Source: Salegentibacter sp. 24 (GTDB lineage Bacteria > Bacteroidota > Bacteroidia > Flavobacteriales > Flavobacteriaceae). From it: a stretch of 64,000 bases of DNA. Location: NCBI RefSeq assembly GCF_004362395.1, contig NZ_SNWE01000018.1, forward strand, positions 20,665 to 84,664, written 5' to 3'. This document shows, one piece after another, positions 29,939 to 39,855 of this stretch. Numbering within the stretch: the first letter of the stretch is position 1; every line of letters begins with the position of its first letter. A program made the translations under genes and the position numbers. The notes below the pieces were generated by a model. The model worked only from the letters and a program-made list of their open reading frames with translations, searched no databases and was not told the origin of the DNA.

Positions 29939-31660
29939 TTAAAAATCAAATTTATAGGTGGCTCCAGCAAGAACCTGTAATCCCTGAACCGTGTAATTAG
30001 TCCAGCGTTGATAATTATTATTTAATAAATTACTCCCCTTTGCAAATACGGAAAGCCTGTCGTTAAATCGATATCCTAAATTGGCATTTACATCGAAATA
30101 GCTATCCAATTCAATTAAATCTAATGTGGGTTGAGTTGTCGAAACCATCCTTTCCTGATCAAAGCGTTCCCCTACATAGAATAAATTGGCTCCGGCAAAC
30201 CACTTTTCACTAATTTGGTAATCGGCATTTAGAGTAGCTTTAAAATCTGGAAGATTCCATGCCTCTGCCTCATTTGTAGTATTATAACTAAAATATTTAG
30301 CATCAATTCCTAATCGGAAATTTCTGTTGACATCTACGTTTAATTCTCCGCCAATTGAAAATGTTTTTACATCATCATAAACCACTTCAAAGGAATTTCC
30401 ATAGGCATAATTTTCAGTAGTTACCGTGTTGGCCTGAGGATTCCTTTTAAACAGCGCCTTATTAAACTGAGACTCATAACCAGTCTTGAAATTATAGGAA
30501 ATATCGTTACTTAATTTCCCTTTAGCTCCTATGTAAGCATTATACTCATTATCTGTAGGCCTTATTTCTAAAGTTGGGGAAACATAAGGATTCTCCTGAA
30601 TAAACTCATAGTATGTGTTCTGTTGCAAACCACCCTCTAAACCGGCATAAGGCGCAAAATAATCTCCAATAAGTTTATAACTAGCCGTTACTTTGGGATA
30701 GATATAAAAACTACCGTCGCTATTTTCCACATCCTGGCTATAGAAGAAAGCTACTCCAAGATTTACAGTAAGATCTTCTCTTAAAATCAATAAGCTAGGA
30801 TTAATACCGAAATTCATAAAAGTATAATCATAGTTTTGTGTTCCCAGAAATTGCTCTCCCATTTCGCCGTTCAAAAGGTCGGTATAAATATTGGTGGTAA
30901 TCAATTCATCGGCAATATTAACTTCAAAAGTACCTCGGGCATTGAAATGGTTTTCTGATGTTGAATAAGAATCCCCAGTATGCCTAAAGGTTGCCCTGGC
31001 ATTATCAAAAAAGGAATCGTACATCACTATTTCTCCCCCCGCGTAGGCTGAAAAATAATTCTGTGAAGGTTCGATCGCGTTTAATTCTGAATCCGAAAAA
31101 TCATCTTGCGGTAACCCATACCAGTTAAAAAGCTGATGTTGTGCACCAATTTCCGTTTTCCAACCTAAATCTCTGGTTTTTGAATTATAATTTAAGTTGA
31201 GCTCGGTATCATAAAATTTGTCGTCCAGTGCTATTCCATCAATGCCACCTTGCGAGGAATTATGATTTAGAAATACACCAAAATTATCGGTACGGTTCAC
31301 TTCAAGATTCGTGTAAAATTCAGCTAAAAAATTGCCATAATTTCCAAAACCCAGACTCGCATAATTATCATAAACCTTTATAGGGCGCTCCCTCTCCACC
31401 GTAGTTGCTCGACCTTTAGCAGGGGTAAAAGTCGAGGCTACAGGCACTGAAAATATACTGTATTGTACTGCCCGCTTTTCAGTCCTAACTGAATCTGACT
31501 CCGAAGGGGTTTGTTTTATTTTATTGGCATCCTTCACTGTTGGGGTGTAGGGTTTCACCACTGTTACTGTTTCGCTATCAATAGGATCCTGAGCAAAAAG
31601 AACCCCACCGATTAAAAACATACTTAAAAACAGGCTTCTTTTTATTGAAAACATTTGCAT
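29939..31660 (-). CDS. Plug-less TonB-dependent-receptor-like outer-membrane barrel
   Basis: A 573-residue outer-membrane protein with signal peptide ending LFAQD. A short low-complexity N-terminal part (VKPYTPTVKDANKIKQTP) leads straight into a barrel of alternating aromatic strands (NFGVFLNHNSSQGGIDG, ending LQVLAGATYKFDF). No plug domain or carboxypeptidase-like domain is visible, so it lacks the classic TonB-receptor gate. It lies 34 bases downstream of a 1005-residue TPR protein and probably forms one functional unit with it. The cargo is unknown. Confidence 0.75.
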   Translation of the reverse strand: MQMFSIKRSLFLSMFLIGGVLFAQDPIDSETVTVVKPYTPTVKDANKIKQTPSESDSVRTEKRAVQYSIFSVPVASTFTPAKGRATTVERERPIKVYDNYASLGFGNYGNFLAEFYTNLEVNRTDNFGVFLNHNSSQGGIDGIALDDKFYDTELNLNYNSKTRDLGWKTEIGAQHQLFNWYGLPQDDFSDSELNAIEPSQNYFSAYAGGEIVMYDSFFDNARATFRHTGDSYSTSENHFNARGTFEVNIADELITTNIYTDLLNGEMGEQFLGTQNYDYTFMNFGINPSLLILREDLTVNLGVAFFYSQDVENSDGSFYIYPKVTASYKLIGDYFAPYAGLEGGLQQNTYYEFIQENPYVSPTLEIRPTDNEYNAYIGAKGKLSNDISYNFKTGYESQFNKALFKRNPQANTVTTENYAYGNSFEVVYDDVKTFSIGGELNVDVNRNFRLGIDAKYFSYNTTNEAEAWNLPDFKATLNADYQISEKWFAGANLFYVGERFDQERMVSTTQPTLDLIELDSYFDVNANLGYRFNDRLSVFAKGSNLLNNNYQRWTNYTVQGLQVLAGATYKFDF

Positions 31661-31694
31661 ATAGAAATTCTTAAATGTTAGATTGAAAGTTGAA

Positions 31695-34600
31695 TTAGTT
31701 ATTTGCTTCTACTGAGGAGTTTGTTTTTGCTTCCTCTGCCTTTATCCTGGAAAGTTCTTCTCTTGCTTGCTGAACAATTTCAGGATAGTTAGGGAAGTTC
31801 TTAATTACGTTTTCCAAAATATAAGTGGCCTGGTAAGCATCATCCAATTCCGAGAAGTTATCCGCCATTAGCACCAGGCCTTTAGCTCCCCAGCGTTTAT
31901 AGCCGGAAAATTCTTTTGCAAGAATTTGTATGGCCGCGTTAGAAGCTTCATAATTACCGCTATCATTTTTAAAATAAGCGTCATAATATAGGGCCTCTGC
32001 AGCCAATTCACCCCGGGCTGTTTTTTGAACCTCAGAATAAGCTTCTTTCGCTTTACTCATATTTCCCGAAGCAAAAGCAGCACGAGCTACAATAACCTGC
32101 GCATCATTTAAAGCTTCAGCATCTGAGGCGGAATTTGCCAATACCTTCTCGGCATACTTAGCTGCTTTTTCCGGTTGATTTAATTCCAAATAAGATTTCA
32201 TAAGGTTAGATTGTGCAAAAATCACATTTTGCTCAGTACTAGCTTCCTGCTCTAATTTTTCTAAATACCCTACTGCTTCCCTGTAATTTTGATTTTCCAG
32301 CAAGATTTCAGATAATCTTGAAAGCGACTCTTCGGTAAACTCATTTTTAGGCTTATCAACTACAGAGCGATAGTGCACCGCAGCTTTATCAAAATTTTGG
32401 TTGCGGTAATACAACTGGGCTAAATAAAAGTTAGCGTTGATGGAGTGAATTCCATTAGGAAAACGTTGCAGGTAATTTTCAAATCCGCTAATTGCCCTGT
32501 CGTATTCATTATTGAAATATTGATTTTCGGCAGATTCGTAAGTCGTATTATCCAGATCAGCATCGGTAACCTCAACAAAATCTATATCTTTTACCCAATT
32601 GGCATATTCGTCAGTGCGGCCAAGATCAACATATACCCTCCTTGCAGTTGAAACTGCCTGCATTGATTCCGGTGTATTGGGATAGTCTCTTACTACTTTC
32701 TTCAGCTTTTCAAGAGCTTGGTTTCCCTTGTCAGAATTATAGTAAATCAAGGCCTGTCTCAGCATTGCTTTGGGTACAAAAGCGCTTTGGTCCACTTCCC
32801 TTATCAAACGCTCATAAGTTGCTAAGGCCTCATCTGTATTTTGGGCAGCTACATATGTATTCCCTAACTCAAACATCGCATCGTCCCTAAAAGAGGATCT
32901 TGGATAATTGTTTATAAAACTACGAAGCTCAGTAATTTTAGTATCTCTTCTATCGATAAATCCGTAACTCATTGCTTTTTGAAAAGCAGCATAATCATTC
33001 TCGCCACTTAGGCTAAGGGCTTTATCGTAAGCTTCTATTGCCGGCCAATACTGACTACTAACAAAATATGTGTCTCCCAGTCGCAATAAGGCATCATTTC
33101 TGCGAGCAACTTCATTAGACTCATCTTCAGTATAGCGTTTAAAATATTCTATTGCCCTGGCGTATTCATTCTTTTTGAAATATGCATACCCAAGGTTGTA
33201 ATCCAGATTCTCCAGTTCCTCAGTGCCCTGTGCAGCATTCATTCCGGCAAACTCCCTGTAACCAATTATCGCCTGGTCAATCCTATTAATGTTATACTCA
33301 CTTTCTGCTTTCCAAAAAGTGGCCTTGGCTGTAATCTTTTGATCTCTTGGTTCAGAAAGTGCCTTTTCAAAATTAGTGATGGCCTCAGCATATTGGCCAT
33401 CCTCGTATAGCTGAAGTCCGTAATAATAAGCTACTTTTTGGTAAGCCTGCATATCGCTAAAGTTGCGGTTGTTTTCCAGCAGTCGCATGGCTTCCTCAAA
33501 GTTGCCCGAAGTAAGAAAAGAATCAATGAGTAAGCTTTCCATAGCTGCTCTGTTTTCAGATTCAGGATACTTTTCAATATAATTAATCAAAACCTGAGAG
33601 GGACTCTCGTAACTGTTCCCAATCTCATAACTTAATTTTGCATAATTCATATATGCATCTTCCTGAATTTCTGGATTAAAATTCATTTCACTGGCATTTT
33701 TAAACGCATTTAGAGCCTGTTGCTTTTGATTGGATTCCAGGTACGATTGTGCTAGGTGGTAATATGCATTTTGGGCGATTTCATTATTGCCATCTATAAT
33801 TTTATTGAACTCAGAGATCGCTTTTTCGTAATCTCCCTGTTTATAATAGGCATAACCCAGCTGGTAGTAATCGGTGTTATTCCATCTTCCACGCAAGCCG
33901 TCGTATTCCTTTAAATACGGCAATGCCTGTTCATATTGCTCTAAGTTGAAATAACTCTCACCGATAATCTTATTGAGCTGGGAACGTTCTAAACGATTAG
34001 AACTTTGCAATTGTTTTTTAGCCAATTCAATAGCTTCTTCAAAATTTCCGAGTTTAAAATTCATATCGGCTTTAAAATAGGACAGGTCTTCGCTATACCG
34101 CTCATTTTCACTTACCGCTTCAAAATTCTCGTTAGCTTCTTCATAATCTTCCCCTTCATAGGCCATATAGCCTATATAGTATTTCGCCTGTGAGCCATAT
34201 TCCTTGGAATCACGAACTCTTTCTAAATATTTCCGGGCCTCTTCATATTGTTTTGCTCTAAAATAGGCATAACCATTATTAAAGTAAAAACGCTGCTTAT
34301 CTGCGCGACTCATACTATTTTCGTCAACTTTATCATACCACTTGCGCGCCAGGGAATATTTTCCGGTTTGGAAATAATAATCGGCTACGTCAAGATAAGC
34401 AGAGTTGGTTTTTGTGCTGGTTGGGTACCTGCTAACAAAGCGTTCCATAAGCATATCAGCGCCAGGCTGATTTAACCTTACAGCTGCATTTGCAATATAA
34501 TAAGCACAGTCTCCTTCAATTTTTTCGTCCTCAGTTTGTTCTTTGACTTCATCAAACAAGTTTTGGGCAGCCAGAAATTGCTGATTATTATAAAGTTCAA

Positions 34601-34712
34601 GGGCTTTATTAAATTCGGCAAGATCGTGCGTATAAGTGGCCGATCGCTGAGAAATTCCATTAAAAGAAAAGAGAATTAAAACAACAAACAGGATAATTTT
34701 GTTAGGTGTCAT
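31695..34712 (-). CDS. Large exported TPR-repeat protein (1005 aa)
   Basis: Signal peptide (LFVVLILFSFNGISQ) followed by almost 1000 residues of tetratricopeptide repeats, e.g. YYQLGYAYYKQGDYEKAISEF, with recurring A, G, Y and F positions every 34-36 residues over the full length. Such scaffolds hold multi-protein complexes in the periplasm or at the outer membrane. It is the first gene of a pair with the plug-less barrel. A TATCTTTG box is 24 bases upstream of the ATG. Function unknown; a partnership with the barrel is inferred from synteny. Confidence 0.85.
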   Translation of the reverse strand: MTPNKIILFVVLILFSFNGISQRSATYTHDLAEFNKALELYNNQQFLAAQNLFDEVKEQTEDEKIEGDCAYYIANAAVRLNQPGADMLMERFVSRYPTSTKTNSAYLDVADYYFQTGKYSLARKWYDKVDENSMSRADKQRFYFNNGYAYFRAKQYEEARKYLERVRDSKEYGSQAKYYIGYMAYEGEDYEEANENFEAVSENERYSEDLSYFKADMNFKLGNFEEAIELAKKQLQSSNRLERSQLNKIIGESYFNLEQYEQALPYLKEYDGLRGRWNNTDYYQLGYAYYKQGDYEKAISEFNKIIDGNNEIAQNAYYHLAQSYLESNQKQQALNAFKNASEMNFNPEIQEDAYMNYAKLSYEIGNSYESPSQVLINYIEKYPESENRAAMESLLIDSFLTSGNFEEAMRLLENNRNFSDMQAYQKVAYYYGLQLYEDGQYAEAITNFEKALSEPRDQKITAKATFWKAESEYNINRIDQAIIGYREFAGMNAAQGTEELENLDYNLGYAYFKKNEYARAIEYFKRYTEDESNEVARRNDALLRLGDTYFVSSQYWPAIEAYDKALSLSGENDYAAFQKAMSYGFIDRRDTKITELRSFINNYPRSSFRDDAMFELGNTYVAAQNTDEALATYERLIREVDQSAFVPKAMLRQALIYYNSDKGNQALEKLKKVVRDYPNTPESMQAVSTARRVYVDLGRTDEYANWVKDIDFVEVTDADLDNTTYESAENQYFNNEYDRAISGFENYLQRFPNGIHSINANFYLAQLYYRNQNFDKAAVHYRSVVDKPKNEFTEESLSRLSEILLENQNYREAVGYLEKLEQEASTEQNVIFAQSNLMKSYLELNQPEKAAKYAEKVLANSASDAEALNDAQVIVARAAFASGNMSKAKEAYSEVQKTARGELAAEALYYDAYFKNDSGNYEASNAAIQILAKEFSGYKRWGAKGLVLMADNFSELDDAYQATYILENVIKNFPNYPEIVQQAREELSRIKAEEAKTNSSVEANN

Positions 34713-34736
34713 TTATAGATTTTTAAGTTGATGATT

Positions 34737-34744
34737 CAAAGATA
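34737..34744 (-). promoter_or_regulatory. Candidate -7 box of the TPR-barrel operon
   Basis: TATCTTTG on the minus strand fits TAnnTTTG at 24 bases from the ATG. No clear -33 box was found. Confidence 0.4.
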
Positions 34745-34873
34745 ATTTAAACCTTGCTTTATTAACGCCGATATAAAGTGATAATTATGTTAATGTAAAA
34801 AAAAGTAAACCTCCGCCTTTTGAAAAATGTATATTTACCGATATTTTTACCCTTAAGAAAAGCCTTATAATTT

Positions 34874-35557
34874 ATGTCTGTTACCGTCCTGGAATTAAAG
34901 AACGCTGCAATTTATCAGCGTGAAAGCCTTATTTTATCTGAAGTCGATGTTGAAATAAACAAAGGCGATTTCGTCTACTTAATCGGTAAGACCGGAACCG
35001 GGAAAAGTAGTTTTATGAAAACACTTTACGGCGATTTACCCCTTACCGAAGGAGAAGGAACAATAGTTGATTTTAATTTGCGAACACTTAAGGAAAAAGA
35101 CATCCCATTTTTAAGAAGGAAACTCGGTGTGGTTTTTCAGGATTTCAAGTTGCTCACCGATAGAAATATTAAGGACAATTTACTTTTTGTACTGAAAGCT
35201 ACGGGCTGGAAAGACCAGAAAGCGATAGACCTTAAAATAGATGAAGTTTTGGATAAAGTAGGAATGAAATCCAAAGGATTCAAATATCCTTATCAGCTTT
35301 CGGGTGGAGAGCAACAGCGCGTAGCTATTGCGCGTGCACTTTTAAATGATCCTGAGCTTATCCTGGCGGATGAACCTACCGGCAACCTGGATCCGCAAAC
35401 CTCGGTAGAAGTTATGGAAGTGCTTCAGGAAATCAGCAAAAATGGTAATACCATTCTTATGGCTACCCATGATTATGCTTTATTACTTAAATATCCTTCA
35501 AAAACATTAAAATGTGATGGACAGCGTGTTTTTGAAGTAGTTCAAAAATCCCTTTAA
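34874..35557 (+). CDS. ftsE: Cell-division ATPase FtsE
   Basis: A 227-residue ABC ATPase matching FtsE, which with the membrane protein FtsX controls peptidoglycan hydrolases at the septum. Walker A is GKTGTGKS at 38-45, the signature is [11 protein letters not shown], and Walker B is [13 protein letters not shown]. As in many Bacteroidota, ftsX is not adjacent. The stop overlaps by four bases the stop of the convergent small membrane protein gene. Confidence 0.88.
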   Translation: MSVTVLELKNAAIYQRESLILSEVDVEINKGDFVYLIGKTGTGKSSFMKTLYGDLPLTEGEGTIVDFNLRTLKEKDIPFLRRKLGVVFQDFKLLTDRNIKDNLLFVLKATGWKDQKAIDLKIDEVLDKVGMKSKGFKYPYQLSGGEQQRVAIARALLNDPELILADEPTGNLDPQTSVEVMEVLQEISKNGNTILMATHDYALLLKYPSKTLKCDGQRVFEVVQKSL

Positions 35558-35817
35558 GGCTGAACCTCATCAGCTTTTACCCTATACATTTTTTTATTGA
35601 TAAAAAGATAATAAAAATTCACGCTTACAATTACGGCATTGGTAATAATTACCGGAATAGAATTGATTAAAATTCCATAGATAATAAAGAAAATACAGCC
35701 CAGACTATTTACTATTCTAAGATTTAAAATATTCTTCATCAAGAAAGAAATCGCTACGAAAAATGAGGCCAGATAACCTGTCCACTCCACAAAGCTTATT
35801 CCTAAAAATTCATTCAT
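35554..35817 (-). CDS. Small YgjV-like membrane protein
   Basis: An 87-residue protein with three hydrophobic segments (WTGYLASFFVAISFLM, LGCIFFIIYGILI, ITNAVIVSVNFYYLFI). It resembles short YgjV-like membrane proteins of Bacteroidota whose role is unknown and which are sometimes mis-named in annotations. It ends inside the last codons of ftsE on the other strand. Confidence 0.6.
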   Translation of the reverse strand: MNEFLGISFVEWTGYLASFFVAISFLMKNILNLRIVNSLGCIFFIIYGILINSIPVIITNAVIVSVNFYYLFINKKMYRVKADEVQP

Positions 35818-35837
35818 AACTCAAAATTCTTAAAAAT

Positions 35838-35866
35838 CAAAAGCCCATCACAAGGACGGGCTTTAC
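35838..35866 (-). terminator. Terminator of typA
   Basis: AAAGCCC and GGGCTTT arms around a short loop, followed on the minus strand by TTGATTTTT. It lies between the typA stop and the small membrane protein. Confidence 0.75.
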
Positions 35867-35910
35867 TATTATAATTCTGAATAAAACATTTAGTTAAACC
35901 ATATGTTTCA

Positions 35911-37710
35911 TTACACTATTTTATTTCTCTTTCGTTCGTTTTCAGTCAGATAGATTTTCCTAAGTCTTAGATGCTTTGGCGTAACTTCCACATATTCATC
36001 TTTCTGAATATATTCTAAAGCTTCCTCCAAAGAAAACTTAAGTGCTGGTACAATCTTAGCTTTATCGTCGGCACCCGAAGAACGAACGTTCGAAAGCTTC
36101 TTAGTTTTAGTAATATTAACCGCCATATCATCCTGACGTGAATTTTCACCAATCACCTGACCTTCATAAATTTCCTCTCCCGGATCTACGAAAAACTTTC
36201 CTCTATCCTGAAGTTTATCTATAGAATAAGGAATTGCCTTTCCTCTTTCCATAGAAATTAACGATCCATTTTGTCTTTGGGGAATGCCTCCTTTCAATGG
36301 CTGATATTCCTTAAATCGATGCGCCATAATAGCCTCTCCCGCTGTAGCAGTAAGCAACTGATTACGTAAACCAATAATCCCTCTGGAAGGAATCATAAAC
36401 TGAATAATCATTCGTTCGCCACGAGTTTCCATGCTTAGCATTTCTCCCTTTCGCATAGTTACCATTTCCACAGCTTTTCCAGAAACTTCTTCAGGCAAAT
36501 CTATAGTCAATTCTTCTACAGGTTCACATTTCTCACCATCAATTTCTTTGATAATTACCTGTGGCTGACCAATTTGCAATTCGTAACCCTCTCTTCTCAT
36601 TGTCTCGATCAAAACCGAAAGGTGCATTACTCCTCGACCGTAAACTAAAAATTTATCTGCACTATCAGTTTCCTTTACCCTAAGGGCAAGATTTTTCTCC
36701 AGTTCCTTGGTAAGTCTTTCTTTTATATGCCTTGAAGTCACAAACTTTCCATCTTTTCCAAAGAAAGGAGAGTCGTTAATTGTGAAAAGCATACTCATGG
36801 TAGGTTCATCGATAGCGATGGTTTTTAAACCTTCTGGATTTTCAATATCAGCAACAGTATCACCAATTTCAAAACCTTCCAGACCAACGATGGCACAGAT
36901 ATCACCCGGTTGAACCTTTTCTACTTTTTTACGGCCTAAACCTTCAAAAATAAAAAGCTCTTTAATTCTTGTCTTTTTAATACTACCGTCACGCTTCACT
37001 AATGAAACTTGCATACCTTCCTTTAAGTTCCCTCGCTGCACCCTTCCAATAGCAATTCTTCCGGTAAAGGAAGAGAAGTCCAGGGAAGTAATAAGCATTT
37101 GTGGAGAACCCTCCTGAACTTTAGGCGATGGAATGTGTTCCAAAACCATATCAAGGAGCGGTTCAATATTTTCTGTTTTCACATCCGGATCGTCGCTCAT
37201 CCAGTTGTTTAATGCAGAACCATAAACTGTTGGGAAATCAAGTTGCCATTCCTCAGCACCGAGTTCAAACATGAGGTCAAAAACCTTTTCATGAACTTCA
37301 TCTGGAGTACAGTTTGGCTTATCTACCTTATTCACTACAACACATGGTTTTAGGCCAAGGTCAATAGCTTTTTGTAATACAAAACGGGTTTGTGGCATTG
37401 GACCTTCAAAGGCATCTACAAGCAGTAGTACCCCATCGGCCATATTCAGTACTCGCTCTACTTCTCCGCCAAAATCGGCGTGACCAGGAGTATCTATAAT
37501 ATTGATTTTGGTGTCTTTATATACTACCGATACGTTTTTTGAGGTAATGGTAATACCACGTTCACGTTCCTGGTCATTATTGTCCAGGATAAGATCTCCT
37601 GTATTTTGGTTATCTCTGAACAAACGGCAGTGATACATAATTTTGTCTACCAGGGTAGTCTTACCGTGGTCTACGTGCGCGATAATCGCGATGTTTTTAA
37701 TAGCTGTCAT
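35911..37710 (-). CDS. typA: Ribosome-associated GTPase TypA/BipA
   Basis: Translational GTPase of the EF-G family that acts on ribosome assembly and stress adaptation. The 599 residues show G1 in [14 protein letters not shown], the ERGITI switch, G3 in DTPGHADF and G4 as NKVD. The domain order is that of TypA (G domain, domain II, EF-G-like III and V, C-terminal domain). A promoter with TTG, 18 bases and TACATTTG lies just upstream. Single-gene unit. Confidence 0.95.
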   Translation of the reverse strand: MTAIKNIAIIAHVDHGKTTLVDKIMYHCRLFRDNQNTGDLILDNNDQERERGITITSKNVSVVYKDTKINIIDTPGHADFGGEVERVLNMADGVLLLVDAFEGPMPQTRFVLQKAIDLGLKPCVVVNKVDKPNCTPDEVHEKVFDLMFELGAEEWQLDFPTVYGSALNNWMSDDPDVKTENIEPLLDMVLEHIPSPKVQEGSPQMLITSLDFSSFTGRIAIGRVQRGNLKEGMQVSLVKRDGSIKKTRIKELFIFEGLGRKKVEKVQPGDICAIVGLEGFEIGDTVADIENPEGLKTIAIDEPTMSMLFTINDSPFFGKDGKFVTSRHIKERLTKELEKNLALRVKETDSADKFLVYGRGVMHLSVLIETMRREGYELQIGQPQVIIKEIDGEKCEPVEELTIDLPEEVSGKAVEMVTMRKGEMLSMETRGERMIIQFMIPSRGIIGLRNQLLTATAGEAIMAHRFKEYQPLKGGIPQRQNGSLISMERGKAIPYSIDKLQDRGKFFVDPGEEIYEGQVIGENSRQDDMAVNITKTKKLSNVRSSGADDKAKIVPALKFSLEEALEYIQKDEYVEVTPKHLRLRKIYLTENERKRNKIV

Positions 37711-37734
37711 ATAAGCGCCTCATTTTTAAGGCTG

Positions 37735-37763
37735 CAAATGTACGGCTTATTTTAAAGAAACAA
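37735..37763 (-). promoter_or_regulatory. Candidate typA promoter (TTG-N18-TACATTTG)
   Basis: On the minus strand TTG (37763-37761) is followed after 18 bases by TACATTTG (37742-37735). Both match the Bacteroidota -33/-7 pattern, at 24 bases from the typA ATG. Confidence 0.55.
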
Positions 37764-37853
37764 GTATCAAATGCCACTTATTCAAAATAAAAAAGAGATA
37801 GTAAAATCTACTGTAAATCAACTAGTTAATTTATGCGGCAAGAGTATTCAAAA

Positions 37854-38051
37854 TCAAGGGGCAGGTTTTAACTTTCTGTAGAGGAAGAAACCAAAATAAA
37901 TTATAGCAATGGAACCAAAACCTATTCCCAGTAAAGGCTCTTCCGGTCTTTGGTATATGAAGAACATAGTTGCAGCTGTCATTATTAGCGCATTAATAAG
38001 CAAGCGCTTAGGGGTATAATAATTTCTGAATTGTTCGATTAAACTTTGCAT
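37854..38051 (-). CDS. Small membrane protein, function unknown
   Basis: A 65-residue protein with an amphipathic N-terminus (LIEQFRNYYTPKRLL) and two hydrophobic segments (NALIMTAATMFFIYQ and GFGSIAIIYFGFFLY). It lies 39 bases downstream of the DinB-like gene, on the same strand. I do not recognise the family. Confidence 0.5.
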   Translation of the reverse strand: MQSLIEQFRNYYTPKRLLINALIMTAATMFFIYQRPEEPLLGIGFGSIAIIYFGFFLYRKLKPAP

Positions 38052-38090
38052 ATCTATTTTTTTGCAAAGCTATGAATTTATCATCGATAT

Positions 38091-38576
38091 TTAATTTTCA
38101 TCAGCTGATGGGCCATAGGTAGCAGGCACCGAAATATTCAGTAATCTAAAATACACCCCTAATTGTGCCCTGTGATGCGGTAGTTGGTTCAGTACCATCA
38201 TTCTAAGAACTGAATATTTAGGCATATCCATTAAAACTTTTCCGCCCTGCATCATTTTCCAGTTTTTTTGATAATCTTTATCCGGTTTTCTTAGGGCTGC
38301 TTCTGCTTCAGAAGTGTTATTTAGCAAGACCTTAAGGATTTCCTCCATGGTATCAAAATCGGGCGATTTATAGTCCGTCATATCCATTTCATCCATTTCC
38401 ATAGTAGCGGTGATCCAACTGGGGATCTCAGCCAGGTGATTTGCCAATTGTCGTATGCTCATCGATTTTTTATGCGGCCTCCATTCCATTTTGTCTTTAG
38501 GAATACGTTTTAAAAATTTTTCAGTAAGTACCACTTCATGTTGAAGTTCTGATATTAGAAGATTTTGCAGTTCCAT
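38091..38576 (-). CDS. DinB-family protein
   Basis: A 161-residue four-helix-bundle protein of the DinB/YfiT family. Candidate metal ligands are the histidine in QLANHLAEIPSW and the pair in LPHHRAQLGVYFRLL. Some relatives are thiol S-transferases; for most, including this one, the reaction is unknown. It probably forms a unit with the following small membrane protein and is divergent from kdsA. Confidence 0.78.
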   Translation of the reverse strand: MELQNLLISELQHEVVLTEKFLKRIPKDKMEWRPHKKSMSIRQLANHLAEIPSWITATMEMDEMDMTDYKSPDFDTMEEILKVLLNNTSEAEAALRKPDKDYQKNWKMMQGGKVLMDMPKYSVLRMMVLNQLPHHRAQLGVYFRLLNISVPATYGPSADEN

Positions 38577-38659
38577 TGATAAAAATTATTTAAGAAAATT
38601 ACAACAAAAACTCATAGTATTTTCAGAAAAAGGAACTCGGGAAAACACTCATTTTTGAA

Positions 38660-38690
38660 TTGTGGCACCGGCTTAATTCTGTTATATTTG
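38660..38690 (+). promoter_or_regulatory. Candidate kdsA promoter (TTG-N20-TATATTTG)
   Basis: TTG at 38660-38662 and TATATTTG at 38683-38690, 20 bases apart, match the Bacteroidota promoter pattern; the ATG follows 19 bases later. Confidence 0.5.
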
Positions 38691-38709
38691 TCATTGTAAT
38701 ACCCCGATT

Positions 38710-39528
38710 ATGAAACTTGAAAAAATCCCACGCATACAGCATATCCATTCCGACAACTTTTTTTTACTTGCAGGTCCATGTGCTATCGAAGGCGAAGAAA
38801 TGGCCCTTCGCATAACCGAAAAAGTAGTTGAAATCACTAATAAATTAGAAATTCCCTATGTTTTTAAGGGTTCTTTTAAAAAAGCAAACCGCAGCCGAAT
38901 TGATAGTTTCACAGGGATTGGAGATGAAAAAGCACTAAAGATTCTGAGAAAGGTTTCTGAAACTTTCGATATTCCTACCATAACTGATATCCATCAAGTT
39001 AGCGATGCAAAAATGGCTGCTGAATATGTAGATATTTTACAAATTCCAGCTTTTTTGGTTCGACAAACCGATTTGGTAGTTGCAGCTGCTGAAACCGGAA
39101 AAGTAGTCAACCTTAAAAAGGGACAATTCATGAGTCCCGAAAGTATGAAGCATGCGGTAACTAAAGTAACCGATTGCAATAACAGTCAAGTGATGGTTAC
39201 CGATAGGGGTACCATGTTTGGCTATCAGGATATGATTGTAGATTTTCGAGGAATTCCTACCATGCGTGAATTTGCGCCAACAGTTCTTGATGTCACCCAT
39301 TCGCTGCAACAACCAAATCAGAGCAGTGGTGTTACCGGCGGAAGACCAGATATGATTGAAACTATTGCGCGTGCCGGAATTGTGAACCATGTAGATGGCT
39401 TATTTATTGAAACTCATTTTGATCCTGCAAATGCCAAAAGTGATGGCGCTAATATGCTAGATATCCGCTATTTGGAAAATTTATTGAGCAATTTAGTAGC
39501 CATAAGAAAAACAATAAATAAATTATAA
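38710..39528 (+). CDS. kdsA: KDO-8-phosphate synthase KdsA
   Basis: Condenses arabinose-5-phosphate and PEP to KDO-8-phosphate for lipopolysaccharide core synthesis. The 272-residue barrel shows LLAGPCAIEGEEMA, FKGSFKKANRSRIDSF and QIPAFLVRQTDL, all typical of KdsA. The cysteine in the AGPC region suggests the metal-dependent class, but that is not certain from sequence alone. Single-gene unit. Confidence 0.95.
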   Translation: MKLEKIPRIQHIHSDNFFLLAGPCAIEGEEMALRITEKVVEITNKLEIPYVFKGSFKKANRSRIDSFTGIGDEKALKILRKVSETFDIPTITDIHQVSDAKMAAEYVDILQIPAFLVRQTDLVVAAAETGKVVNLKKGQFMSPESMKHAVTKVTDCNNSQVMVTDRGTMFGYQDMIVDFRGIPTMREFAPTVLDVTHSLQQPNQSSGVTGGRPDMIETIARAGIVNHVDGLFIETHFDPANAKSDGANMLDIRYLENLLSNLVAIRKTINKL

Positions 39529-39855
39529 TAAAATATTGTTTAGCTACTTAGTTTATTAGCTTACCCAATAGATTAATTGACATTACCATCTATGTTTTAA
39601 GTTGGTATTTAATAACTTGTCCGATCTGGTTCAGGAAACCGGCATGCCATAAAACCATTTTACATTATCAACCAGCTGGCACCCACAACATTATGACCCA
39701 TATCGCATTTAAGCGACACTGGCTTAAATAAACAAAACCTATAATTCTCTTAACAGGTCCTTTATTTGCTTAATTAAAAGTTAATATAAGGTAAGCATAA
39801 GTTTTTTCAATTTAAATTAAGTTTATTTGAAAATCTACTAACCAAAAAAATCTAG
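39529..39855. other. Gene-free interval between kdsA and porin
   Basis: No convincing open frame, terminator or repeat. The last 80 bases are AT-rich and probably contain the promoter of the porin operon, but no clean TAnnTTTG box is seen. Confidence 0.4.
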
